Shown: positions 47,753-59,054 of the stretch, piece after piece
Position numbering within the stretch: position 1 is the stretch's first letter
Layout of the letters: every line of letters starts with the position of its first letter
Source of the DNA: Siphonodentalium dalli
Lineage: Eukaryota; Mollusca; Scaphopoda; Gadilida; Siphonodentaliidae
Direction of reading: 5' to 3'
DNA length: 64,000 nt
Assembly (NCBI GenBank): GCA_032622095.1
Contig: CP136062.1
Coordinates: 153,132,875-153,196,874, forward strand
Notes under the pieces: generated by a model
Seen by the model: only the letters and a program-made list of their open reading frames with translations
Databases searched by the model: none
Told to the model about the DNA's origin: nothing
Program-made: the position numbers and the translations under genes

Positions 47753-48474
47753 ACTTGTTAAATACCATCTAATAAATATTCATCTTATTCACAACTTTAA
47801 GGAGTCCTTCTGGCACACGAGAATATTTATCGCCGTTTGATTTGCACCAAGTGAACTCGGCGCATATATAATTGATAGAACTGACCTTTATTATGATGAT
47901 CGTGTCGTTATTTGTTTAAGATACGTATCAATTGACATATACGCACCCGTTCCCTATTAAAATCTATATATATCGCCCATTTTAGGGGACCTCCGCGAAT
48001 TCGGGGACTTCCGCAAAGTGATCTCCACAAATCGGGACCTACTGCAAATCGTCGCACCCAATGCAATTTGTAAACAAATACGATTGACATGCGTTTTAAC
48101 GAGGTGAGCTTTAATTAAACGAAAGAAGCATTCTACATAAACTATTTGCCATGGACTCAGCCAGTGTGCCATATATATGTGTCAACTAAGGTCGCTTTGC
48201 GTGGTAAAAGTGCAAAGTGAAAGTGGAAAATCCTATTGAAAATGAAACTGAAAGTAGCCTACAATTTTGGGAAATTCCGCGGCAGATTGCAGTGAATCTA
48301 TACTATTGGAAGTGAATGTACAATTCCTGGAATTCTATCAGATATCCCGACTCTGCTCGTTTTCGTGATCATAGGTTATATAGGCCCTATATGACCACGA
48401 AAACGAGTCGCGATACATCCATCGGTACAAACACCTTGTGTATACGATACAATTTTGACTTGATGACCAGAAAA

Positions 48475-49545
48475 TAAAAGATGGCGGTTAATCCAAGTCT
48501 CCAACAGAACAGACATGCGCGATCCAATTAAAATTACCCACAATTCACTTCACTACACAGGGGTTCCCAAAGGGTTATACATTATTTTCAGGCTATCAGA
48601 GTATTTATATTTTCAACAACATATTATTACACCGGTGACTTTAAGTTTACAATTTCAGCCTGTCCTGACCCTATGGATACGATTTATCATATTTTCAAAA
48701 ACGTATTATACACCGGTGCCGTTAACTTTACAATTTCAGCATATACGTGATTCTATTGGTACGATTGAGTAAGGTACAAAAAAAAAATCCAAGAATATAT
48801 TTCTCCATTCGACCATGAGTCTGTACAGATCTGTACACCAGTGTCCACCCACTTCGTGGCGGGAACAAAATACAAATTATCGGGTTAACATAAAACCATT
48901 CAAAAATTGAAACAAACTTAAATAATAAATAAATTAAACCATAAACTCTTACCATAATTACAGAAAATAAAAGATGGCCGTTACTACAAAAAAAACAGAC
49001 ATGCGCACTCCAATTAAAATTACCCATAATTCAGTTCACTACACCAGGGGCTCCCAACAGGTTATACAATATTTTCAGGCTATCAGATTATTTATATTTT
49101 CGACTTTAAGTTTACAATTTGAGCCTGTCCTCACTCTATCGATACGATTTATCATAAACATATTATACACCAGTGGCGTTAACTTTACAACTTCGGCATC
49201 TACGTGATTATATCGGTACGATTCAGTAAGGTACAAACAATCTCCATAAAATACCCACAATTCAGTTCACTACATGCAGGGGCTCCCAATAGGTTATTCC
49301 CATTTATTATGGGCTCCCAATAGGTTATACAATATTTTCAGGCTATCAGATTATTTATATTTTCAACAACATATTATTACACCGGTGACTTTAAGTTTAC
49401 AATTTGAGCCTGTCCTGACTCTATCGATAGGATTTATCATATTTTCATAAACGTATTATACACCGCTGACGTTAACTTTACAATTTCGGCATCTACGTGA
49501 TTATATCGGTACGATTGAGTAAGGTACAAACAATCTCCAAGAATA
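48475..49545. repeat. Tandem array, ~290-bp unit, three copies
   Basis: Units begin near 48475, 48965 and 49255. Shared order: 'aagatggcsgtta', 'gacatgcgc..ccaattaaaattaccca.aattca', 'ggggctcccaa.aggttatacaatattttcaggctatcag', 'cgactttaagtttacaattt.agcctgtcctgac', 'cgatttatcat', 'gttaactttacaa' and 'cgtgattctat.ggtacgattgagtaaggtac'. The middle copy lacks two internal blocks. A non-repeat insert separates copies one and two. Confidence 0.75.
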
Positions 49546-49636
49546 CATTCGCCCTGTACTCCATGCGATATAAAAAAACCAAATGCTAGAAACACCACAC
49601 TAGGTGGCGTAATGACAACAGTCTATATGCAAATAT

Positions 49637-50502
49637 TTACGTACGTGCAATACAGGTCTCTGTTATACAGAATAAGAAGAATAGAATAGAGTTTATTTAC
49701 CAATAAAGGCCCTCAGTGGGTAAGTTACAACGTGTTATAAGCATAACAAACATATAGTATAGGGTGTAACAGCTAGATATAATCAGATACAAACATATAA
49801 AGTGACCATGACTGCATAACTAGTAAGAACTTTATGCCCTTGCTTTGAAGTAAGATAATGGTTGTTAGCAAGTAATGTGAATAAAACGACCGTATTTTTA
49901 TGTGCACACGTTCGTATATTGAAAACATATTCCCCAGTGTAACATGGCATGTATAATTGGACCCCGTGTGTTCAAATGAGGTCGAAAATTGCGATATTTA
50001 GTGGCGAGGATGGCCTCTCCAATTCTACACAGTCTCAACAATTATGCCGATCAACAATAAATGTGAAATGATTTGTCCTGGTTTTCGCGTAAACAGCAAA
50101 ATGACGAGCGGGGAATGGTTGCAAATGGTTCGTTAGCCCACACATCACACATAACATCATGGGTAAACCTATACCAGTCGGTTTTGTGGTAGAAATATGC
50201 CAAAATGTGATAATTTTTCTTCGCCGGGGAGAAAAAAACAATAAAAAATTCCGATGACAACGCCGAGATATTTTAATCGGGGACACATGCGGCGTGGAAA
50301 CCTATGTGTAGTCGTTCGTTAACCATCCCCACATCCCAACGTAAGAGTGGTTTTAGCGAAAACAATGAAGAAATCAACAAAAAAAGTGAATTTAGATGAG
50401 GTACCTACCTGTCGAGGTGAAGAAATCAATCTATACATGCACAACAGGATGATCCAATTCTGTCCATTATTTGGATGTGCATGTATAGATTACCAGCCGT
50501 GA
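49637..50502. repeat. Inverted duplication, right arm (866 bp)
   Basis: Reverse complement of 45411-46059 with an extra 217 bp at 49669-49885; 866 minus 217 is exactly 649, so no other length change separates the arms. Outer end ccagccgtga at 50493-50502. Confidence 0.9.
49669..49885 (-). mobile_element. 5'-truncated LINE tail inside the right arm
   Basis: Read on the minus strand it ends 'actgagggcctttattggta..aataaactctattctattctt', a 3' end with a short tandem tail typical of CR1-like LINEs. It is absent from the left arm, so it was inserted after the inverted duplication formed. Confidence 0.6.
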
Positions 50503-50950
50503 TAGTTGTACATAGCATATCCTGTATATTGCTCAATTGAGTATGTTTGTACGTGTAGTTTGTATATACGTGTTGTTTTTCGCTCCAATTGGCCTTTTTC
50601 TGTGTAGTCCATATGCGTGTTGTGTGTTTAGCTATCTACTTTGATCACAGGAACATGATCAAAGTGAGAAATTACTAGTAAACCGGTACTATTAGCTTGA
50701 TATTCTAAGAGTATTTACCTCTTCTCTAACTTGATCGGCACTTATTACGGCTCAATTGGTCACCCTCACAGGTTTTCTTAGATCATGCCATGAATCTCTA
50801 CTCTGGCTACGCCCGAGTAGAGTACAGGAACTTTTTGATGTTCAGACTTATAGCATTGAACAAACGGCGAATGGAATGTACTTCTTTGTTCCTCAACAAT
50901 CTACTTTACATTAAGTGGTGGTCCCAGCTCGAGATTGCATTTTTTTGTTA
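50503..50950. other. Gene-free stretch
   Basis: A short inverted repeat is visible (ctactttgatcacagg/catgatcaaagtgag, 50636-50668, and ctctactctggctacgcccgagtagag, 50796-50822). No gene. Confidence 0.45.
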
Positions 50951-50951
50951 T

Positions 50952-51690
50952 ACCCCCATATAAAATGGGGGGTATACTGGATTGACTGCGTCTGTCCGTC
51001 CGTCCGTCCGACCTCATAACTCGAACAACTATGAACCGATTTCAATACTTTTTTGTATGCAATCTCGTTAGGACCGCATCTCCACATGATGCTAATTGCG
51101 GTGCGGTCCGACTTTCTTTTTTTAAGTTACGCCTTACTGTTCGACTTATTTTGACTTAGAAAATTCTGTCCGACTTAATAACTTTAACAAATGTGAACCG
51201 ATTTCCAAAAAATTTGGTATACATGCTTCTCATAACACCCTCTCTACATGATGCGGCTCATGGTTGGCTCGGACTGTTTTTCCTAACAATACACTTCATT
51301 TTCGACTTATTTTGACTTTTTTTTGTGGATTTGGGATTTTTTTGTGTGTGGATGCTATCAAGTTAGGATATTCTATTGATGAGTTCGAAAATCAGCTTTG
51401 TCCATTGTTTTTCCCTGGAGTTGTGTGCGTTCTTAGCAGAAGTTTGGTTTGACTGACGTTAAGACTGACTGATGTTAAGGTTGCGTTTCATTTTCTACCC
51501 TTTTTTGGGTTTCTGCAATCATTAGAACAAATATGAACCAAATTGAATATTTTTTTCTGTACAAGCTTCTTGCGACACCATATCGATATTATTAGTCCAA
51601 ATTTTTCTTTAAAGTTAAAAATATTTGTTTTGTGTTTACGGATAATACGGGTTGAATTTGCCACGGTGGGGGTATGTTAGCACACGAGTG
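50952..51690. repeat. 'tatacccc' / gtccgtcc repeat element
   Basis: Starts with a short palindrome (tacccccatataaaatggggggta), then gactgcgtctgtccgtccgtccgtccg, then four decaying units of 'aactatgaaccgatttc..tttggtatgc..ctcatgacaccctctccacatgatgc' and 'ttcgacttattttgactt', ending 'ggtgggggtatgttagca'. The same class lies at 13.3-14.2 kb, and the window ends in another such boundary (gcataccccctttaaaa). Confidence 0.6.
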
Positions 51691-51927
51691 CACACCTCTT
51701 GTTAATTGTGCACCAATACGCATAAACATTGAATTAATTAACCGCGAGAAATTCAATAATTGTAAGCCACCCAAAGCAAAATCGCTCACAAATTCACTTT
51801 AATTGTGTAATTTCGAGTTGGGACCTTCACATATGCAGTGAATTACATTATTAAGGAACAGGTAATTACAAAGAAGTATATTACATGCACTGGTATAGAC
51901 TTCCCTGTCACAACATTGTAAGTTCTG

Positions 51928-52108
51928 CCTGTTCTCGTAAAAATACACACAATACGGGCTTATTTTACAATTATGCGAAATAAGTTCATATTGGCATTAT
52001 TTGACCCATGCGTTATATATGGGCTTAAACGCTGGTTTTTAAAACTGTCCTATATGGGACTATTCCAATGTTAAATGAGCCCGTATTATGCTTATGTCCA
52101 TGAGAACA
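51928..52108. mobile_element. MITE family T
   Basis: Imperfect ~40-bp TIRs: left ctgttctcgtaaaaatacac then aatacgggcttatttta; right complement ctgttctcatggacataagc then ataatacgggctcattta. Interior 'ttggcattatttgacc' and 'gtcctatatgggactattccaatg' are shared with 29318-29440. No coding. Confidence 0.65.
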
Positions 52109-54380
52109 GACTGGAAAATAACACGAATAAACCAACTCGCGCTCACGACTTGCCTCTATAGTGTTTTCACTGTGACCACGCCAATCAGAAGTATAACAAG
52201 GTACAAGTCCACTACGGGCTTATTTCAGATTCAACTAAGTGTAATATAAACCTATGTGAAATAATAGGTCCAATGTGGTCCTATTTGCACCAGGATATGT
52301 TGATATTTATTAGGTAGTACATGTATGGAAGCAGTCATTTTGATAAAAATAAAATGTTCATGTAGATGAAGTTTGATTAACTTGACCATGTTTTTTCCCT
52401 AACCCGGGTATAACTTAATCTATGTTTCGATAACCTGGGTTACTTTATCACAGGAAACCGATGAAAGTGGACCAATTCAGCCTTATTACGCGGTGATAAT
52501 GCATGTTTACAACAACAAAAAACGTTCACATGGCGATCGACGTTTTGAGAAAATGGTAGCTATAGCGTCGGCGATATATCTGAGAATACGAGCAATATTT
52601 AGATATGTTAAAAGTAGGCTAAGTGTGGTGTTGGGCAACATAAAGATATGTTTTTATTGTATAATTTCTATTTGAATAACCAAACATGCAATAATCGTAT
52701 GTTAATTTAGCATTGGTTCATCCAAAATTATGTTTTGTGGAATATCACAATTATCACACCAACTACTATCTGTGTTTCCTTAGGTTTTACTCTCATGCCA
52801 TGGTGTGTTGTTATTCCATTCCTATGTATAGAACTCTTAATGAAGAACCCAGAAGACTCCGCTATGTTAGATGTCAGCTTCCGAAAACTAATTTTAAGAG
52901 ATAATATATCGATAAAATTCCGACCGCCGTGTTTGATCAGTATAATTATTTCAAAATAACGAAAGCAAATGCATTGTGACCAGATCTATAGTCATCAGAC
53001 AAAGTGCCCCGGGATTTGATAGCAAGATGTCGCGACCTATAATGATAGAATATACAGAATCAATTTTTGTCGATATGTTTATAAGCTGAAAATTTTAAGC
53101 TTAGTTCTGAGTATTCGGTCCAAATTTTATCAACGTGTCCATATTTTCGATACTTATAGGATGGGAAATATTTATTCCATAAAGAGGACGGGCAACATTT
53201 CTCTGAGAATGATAAATATGACAGACATGAAAGATAGCTTCATACTTGATGGTCGTGATGATAAAACAAACATGGCATGGGATTGTCATGACTACTAGAT
53301 AATAACAAGCCCCCAACAACAGCGCACACTGGTTTACAAATGTATCGATCATACTCTTCATACCTGTTTTAGCATACAGTATGTAAAGAGTGCGATAACC
53401 AAAACACCAAACACCGTGACGATTTTTTTGTGAAAATGATTTACGGTGACCACGCAACACCGAAATATTGAGTGGCGAGCGGCGCCGCGACCAGGGTTCA
53501 AACTGCCAAAAACAAATATTAATTTGTCCTAACGTTTTTTACCCCAAAATCGGACATCTAATTCAACGACCCAAATTGATTTTGTAACGGGGGCGACATA
53601 CTAATCAAATGTATAGTATTATCATCGGATAATTGATTATGTGATACAGCTTAATTGGGGACAGAAGGCACTCATTGCAGTGCACTATCAAACACTGGGC
53701 AACTAAATGCTATAAAACAGGAATAAGAATTAACACGAATGAATCCTTTGTCATAAGGCAGAATGGCAGATGGTGCGCAGTGGCATATTGGCAAGTAACA
53801 GTGGTGAGATTAAAGAAGTATAAACGCGGTATTTGAAGGTAAGGACATAATGATATAGAATTTTAGATGCTAAATAAAACAAAAATATTCATTAATTGCG
53901 AGACGAGAAAATGAAGATTTAATTTGGCCAAAAACATCAGAATTTGCCAACATATTTTTCGACCCCGCGTGAACACTGACCGCTACACACCATGTAGCAC
54001 CGCGAACCTTCTATATATGCAACGGTATTGGCATTGCATAGATCTACAAATTTCCACAAATTGTCATATTCGCGATCATTGAATGTTTGAACAAATCAAG
54101 ACAAGATAATTACCAATTGTTAGTTAATACTGTCATATAATACATAATGACGTAACTTATTGTAAATATTTCTCCTTTTTTTGCGGCAATTCTCAGTTAT
54201 TTTTGGTCATAGATATAATATCAATATTCATATCAGTAATTCAGACACGAATATCAGGCTCGGTTCCCTCCTGGGAACCTCGCTTGTTACCCACAACAGC
54301 GACTATCGCACACTGACGTCAGCACCCCAAATATGGCCATGGAGTATGACACTAACAGCAGGATCAAACTCATTAAATAT
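52109..54380. other. No supported gene
   Basis: Family-T fragment at 52205-52310 ('acgggcttatttcagattcaac..gtccaatgtggtcctatttgcac'), also seen at 45118-45240. A 119-codon minus frame (53101-53460) has several hydrophobic runs (CALLLGACYYLVVMTIPCHV) but no splice signals or homology that I recognise. Confidence 0.35.
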
Positions 54381-54384
54381 TCAG

Positions 54385-54897
54385 ACACGCATTATAAACA
54401 CCTCAAAAAAGAAAGCCCCCCCTCCCCCTAATATATTCGGTAATATGTCATGAGATATTGGATGGATTTTGATGAAACTTTCCACAAATGATTGGTGGTA
54501 CCAAAGACACAGGAAGAGTGATCACAGACATTCAGCTGTGCCTTGGTCTCCAAGGTGTCATTCCAAAGGAATGTGGTTAGACTGAATGGCCTGGGCATGC
54601 AGCAGAAAGATTACACGCATGTTATCGTGGACTCACAGTGTAACTTTTAGACCACATTTATAGCCAGTAACAATGGACAGTCAGTCTTTTGCAACTTTTG
54701 AAAAGCACCCCTCTTCCCTTCAATTCATGCTTAGCCGGCCATAACATAACTCACAGGACGGTGCCTCACACAGGTTGTGTATCATATACCACTAAACATT
54801 TGCAAAAGGTTTCGTCAAAATCCATTCAATATCTCATAAAATATTACCGAATATGTTAGGGGGCTTCATTTATTTAGGTGTTTATAAGAAACTTCAA
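54385..54897. mobile_element. MITE with ~110-bp TIRs
   Basis: Left: attataaacacctcaaaaaa, gaaagccccc, taatatattcggtaatatgt, catgagatattggatggatt, ttgatgaaactttccacaaatg. The same order, complemented, runs from 54897 back to 54785. The two arms enclose ~290 bp of unique sequence without a reading frame. Confidence 0.75.
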
Positions 54898-55029
54898 ATC
54901 CCCGACACATCATGCTTACTCAGTTCCATCTTTGAGCCTCTAAATATAGAGCGTGAGCTACTGATACTCGGGTCGGTCGGTTATGATTTGTAAATACATC
55001 TTGCATATTACTTACAACACATTATAAAA

Positions 55030-55760
55030 ATGATTGAATGATCGTCTAATCTAATGCACAAAACAAACATATCTGACATCCAAGTTTTAAGATTAAAGTT
55101 ATTCGCCACCCCCCCCCCCCCCCCCCACACATACCCACCAAGCAACTCAGATCACAGATTTGTGTTCGAATTCCACTTCCAGTTCTATCAAATGATTGAT
55201 TATGATTGCAGGATCGTCTAATCCAATACAATAAATAAGAAGCTCATCTGACATCCACGTTTGAAGAATAAAATTATTCGCCACCCCCCCCCCCCCCCTA
55301 CCCACCAAGCAATTCACATCGCAGAATTGTGTTCGCAATTCCACTTCCAGTTCTATAAAATGATTGCAGGATTGTCTAGTCTATGCACGAAATAAGAAGC
55401 TCATCTGACATCCACGTTTTTAGAGCCACCCCCCCCCCCCCCCCCCCACCACCACCAACCAATTGAGATAGCAGATATTTGTTCGCAATTCCACTTTCAG
55501 TACTACAAAATGATTGTTTATGATTGAAGAATCGTCTAATCTAATGCACAAAATAAGAAACTCATCTGACGTCCAAGTTTTAAGAATAAAGTTATTCGCC
55601 ACCCACCCACCCCAACCAATTCAGGTCACAGATTAGTTTTCGCAATTCCACACTTCCCGCTAATTCAATGCACAAATGAAGAATAACTGACGTCCGAGTT
55701 TTAAGAATAATGTTATTCGCCACCCCCACCTCAAATTCCAATAACAAAGATTTGTCCGAA
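55030..55760. repeat. Tandem array with poly-C, ~160-bp unit, five copies
   Basis: 'cgtctaatctaatgcacaaa' recurs at about 55043, 55212, 55373, 55532 and, truncated, 55659. Each unit continues 'ctgacatccaagttttaagaataaagttattcgccacc(C)n', then 'accaagcaattcagatcacagatttgtgttcg..aattccacttccagttctat'. C-runs vary from none to about 20, a likely source of assembly error. Confidence 0.85.
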
Positions 55761-56140
55761 TTGTACTTCTAAACCTAAACTTGCGATGCAATGAACGCCT
55801 AAGATAATACACAAATCCTTACATCTAATGCAGCAAATAATCTGACACCAAGTTTAATGAAGAAGAAAAAACGGTACCCCTTCCCCCACCCCCCTGAAAT
55901 CCTCAATCAGTTATGCAACACCCCACCCCTCCCCCATCTCCACCTGTCATGCAGATCACATAGTTATGAGTTAAATATGCTTGTATGTCGTATTTGAACA
56001 AAATCTTATGTAACCCCCTCTTACCCATATTGCAACCCAACCCACACACAGCCTTTTGCGTAAGGACTGAAAATCATTATTCCCGCTGCTCGAGATCACC
56101 ATACTCTCCGTATGTGGAGCAAATAAAGAAAATATATAAA

Positions 56141-56213
56141 CGCTATTCGCCACCCGGGTGGCGAGTAGCGATTCCTGTGTAATATGACTATTCGCCACCT
56201 GGGTGGCGAATAG
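56141..56213. repeat. Pair of 'attcgccacc' palindromes
   Basis: cgctattcgccacccgggtggcgagtagcg (56141-56170, one mismatch) and ctattcgccacctgggtggcgaatag (56188-56213, perfect apart from the central dinucleotide). The half-site tattcgccacc is the same string that precedes each poly-C run in the array just upstream. Confidence 0.8.
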
Positions 56214-56219
56214 CCACTG

Positions 56220-58135
56220 CCCTTTTTCACGGTGATACTTCCCACAATATCTCCAACCTCATCGATGAAGCTGTCGATATCTATAATGATGTGGACCACG
56301 GGAAGCTCTTTTACCATACTGTTGTCCGAAGGAAAGCAATGCCACTATCCAGGCATACACATTTAAAGATGGATTATCTCTTTAAATAACAAATTTTAAA
56401 TAGTTGCGTGGGTATAAAATAATAGATATGAACTGAAGACCACTGTCCGGAAAAGCTTCTATCAATTAATATTGATTTTATTTCGAAAATAAATCGGGAC
56501 CGTTTATGTTACTATTTTTAGAACAGACCATTCGGATGATACTATATTGCAATATAGAGCACTGGGCCGTTCCTATGGCTACGCACTGAAAGTCAAATGT
56601 CCCAGATTGATTGATTGTATTGTTTTGTTCCACAGATATAAGCGATAATGAGTATAATTAACGTTTATTTGTGACAAAATTCTACAATAAAATTTATGGT
56701 CTCTGTTAACAGTAACCACTAGTGTTCGATAGCTGAACAAACACACCTTTTTAGACCAGAAAATATTCGAAATAAAATTAATATCAATCGATAGAAGCAT
56801 TTCCGGACAGGAGTCTTCGATTCAAATCTAATATTTTATACCCCGGTAACTATATAATACATGTTTACAAAGAGATCATCCACCTTTAAAACCTAGACAA
56901 TCGGTAATGCAACGATAACAGGTGTTCAGACTGTTTGCTTCCTGACTCTTGGACTCAATTTCTTAATTTTTTGTAAACATATTTTTATCGATAACCAAAA
57001 GTGAGTGTATAACTGTATATTGTTCACAATATGAAGGTGGAATGGTGAATGTTTATAACAGGATTGTGGAGTAAGCGCCTCTAACGTGGAATATTGAATG
57101 GCAACTGTAGCATTCTGACAGAAGTAGAATATAAAAAATCGATGTATATTAACGTGTAAATGATAGTGCAATAATGACACACCCTCCCCCATCAAAGTAA
57201 GTTTTGGCTAGGTAGATTTCTGACATTTAACATTAAAGGCACGTGAGGCCTTAGTTGTCGAAAATATTCATATTTGTTCCAATCACCGTAAACAGAAAAA
57301 CATTAAAACGCATACAGTTTCGTTCATATATACCATGACCATCGCGTAAACAGCATCTTATCATAAAGATTTACTATATTTTACCTAAGCAAGAGCCTGA
57401 TTGTGTTACAGAAGACAGCACAATGCTACTGGCTAATCACACACAAATGGCATAAACGCTCTTTATTAGTTCCATATCAGGTATTCACCAACAAAGAACG
57501 CTCTTGATGTTTACCATCATAATATAAACAAACACCAGAAAAGTAACTTTTTACGCTTTTGTTTACATAACAATGGTCAAACATATGACCATAACATACT
57601 GTTTATGCGATATTTCTTATTTGTATACGGACAAAGTATATCTACATTTTGATGTTATTTCTGTTTGTGGTGGTTTTTGACGGGTGGAAATATTTTCACA
57701 GGATACCCACCGCCAAGGCCAACCGTGTCTTTAATGTGTTGGCACAAAGATTTAACTCAACATTATTATTCACCAGTGTAAATTCATTGAACCATAAATA
57801 TAAACAAAATTCTATATAAATAATAATAAGAAATGAATGTACTGTGGCCGTTTTTTATTCAGACATGCAAGGCATCTGGTCATTAGCACATTTGGTGTGA
57901 AACGAGTAACCCTTCATACAATGTACCCAACTTCCACACATCCCATATTTCTCAATAAAACACAACCAGACTAAATTCATTACTTACACGAAGCAGATGT
58001 TTCCAGAAACCTAAAGCTATGAATATTAATTCAAATCATGATTGCCTCAACTTACCCACCAAAGAAATTAGATGATTCTATAATACCTGCTTTGATAGCA
58101 GTTTGTGAAAGGAATGCAGGTTGAATGTCAGCAAA
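56220..58135. other. Gene-free stretch
   Basis: No supported gene. 57445-57500 carries the dispersed 'ataaacgctctttattagttccatatcagg' segment, followed by a near repeat 'caaagaacgctctt'. Confidence 0.45.
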
Positions 58136-58140
58136 ACAAT

Positions 58141-58380
58141 ATATCAAATCCAGTCGGAAGTCGGGATTTTTTTTACCCTGTGCCAATGCATTCTCTTATA
58201 TATGCGAGTCGACCATATGTCGCCTCGCATATATAAGAGAATGCATTGGCCTAACAATTTTTTACAATTTTAATAATTTGTTCTTGTATTCTTTAACAAT
58301 TTTATAATTTCACCCATACAGAGCCCCTATATATGCTTCTATATATGTATGGGGCTGCCTGCAGGGTAATGGATGTTTTT
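58141..58380. mobile_element. MITE-A, left-part copy
   Basis: Begins inside the TIR (atatcaaatccagtcggaag), has ttttaccctgtgccaatgca and the palindrome (58182-58250), 'cctaacaatttttta', 'tttcacccatacagagcccc' and 'tggggct.cctg.agggtaatggat'. The right TIR is missing. Confidence 0.7.
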
Positions 58381-58384
58381 TGTT

Positions 58385-58503
58385 TTATGTCCTAAAATTG
58401 TAAGAAACATTTATTTAAAAAACATGATAAAAAATTGTAAGAAACATTTATTTAAAAAACATGATAAAAAATTGTAAGAAACATTTATTTAAAAAACATG
58501 TTG
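58385..58503. repeat. ~35-bp tandem repeat, three copies
   Basis: aaattgtaagaaacatttat then ttaaaaaacatgataaa, repeated three times. The unit is derived from the interior of MITE-A ('gtaagaaacatttatttaaaaaa' also at 27620). Confidence 0.85.
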
Positions 58504-58515
58504 CAGACGATCCGG

Positions 58516-58612
58516 TTACTTGACGTGTTTCGTATTCACACCCTCTTCATCAGGGTGCAGCTCGATCACGTGGTGTATCTCCAGCTTGGGCTCGAAGGCC
58601 GCGATGGAGCCG
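58516..58612 (-). CDS. Putative terminal exon, unknown protein
   Basis: Minus strand. A textbook acceptor (aggatctttccag, ends 58613) is followed by C and then GSIAAFEPKLEIHHVIELHP, DEEGVNTKHVK and TAA (58516-58518). The block is clearly GC-richer than everything around it and uses C/G-ending codons throughout (GCG GCC TTC GAG CCC AAG CTG GAG), as in a well-expressed gene, unlike the AT-rich third positions of other frames here. I do not recognise the protein. No upstream exon was identified before the 42-bp array at 58.7 kb, so the rest of the gene would lie beyond a long intron. The downstream MITE-derived repeats would form its 3' UTR. Confidence 0.45.
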
Positions 58613-58719
58613 CTGGAAAGATCCTAAACTTGCTATGGTAGTTTGTGACCATCAGCCTTCTGTCCTGAACTTGGAATCATAGAGACGATTTAATTCATCA
58701 TGTAACGGCTGGAAATAGC

Positions 58720-59054
58720 GTTTGAATAAGACGGGGGCTTACAATATCTGCGTATCACAGTGTTTGAATAAGACGAGGCTTACAATATCTGCGTATCAAA
58801 GTGTTTGAATAAGACGGGGGCTTACAATATCTGCGTATCAAAGTGTTTGAATAAGACGGGGGCTTACAATATCTGCATATCAAAGCGTTTGAATAAGACG
58901 GGGGCTTACAAGATCTGCGTATCACAGTGTTTGAATAAGACGGGGGCTTACAAGATCTGCGTATCACAGTGTTTGAATAGGACGGGGGCTTACAATATCT
59001 GCGTATCACAGTGTTTGAATAAGACGGGGGCTTACAATATCTGCGTATCACACA
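58720..59054. repeat. 42-bp tandem array, eight copies
   Basis: Unit gtttgaataagacgggggct then tacaatatctgcgtatcacagt. Starts at 58720, 58762, 58803, 58845, 58887, 58929, 58971 and 59013, so seven units are 42 bp and one is 41. Because 42 is a multiple of three, frames of ~100 codons remain open on both strands; these are artefacts. Units differ by single substitutions (acaatatc/acaagatc). Confidence 0.95.

Noticed and set aside
45627-50286. Identical 83-codon frame in both arms of the inverted duplication
   Set aside because: Conservation reflects recent DNA duplication; there are no motifs, and the two changes do not favour silent positions.
58500-58560. Hammerhead-ribozyme-like core on the minus strand (CTGATGA ... 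GAAAC)
   Set aside because: The bases between the two boxes cannot form stem II (A/C at the closing pair and no complement), and the stretch reads better as coding sequence.
58720-59054. CRISPR-like array of 42-bp units
   Set aside because: Units are head to tail with no unique spacers, and the genome is eukaryotic: a minisatellite.
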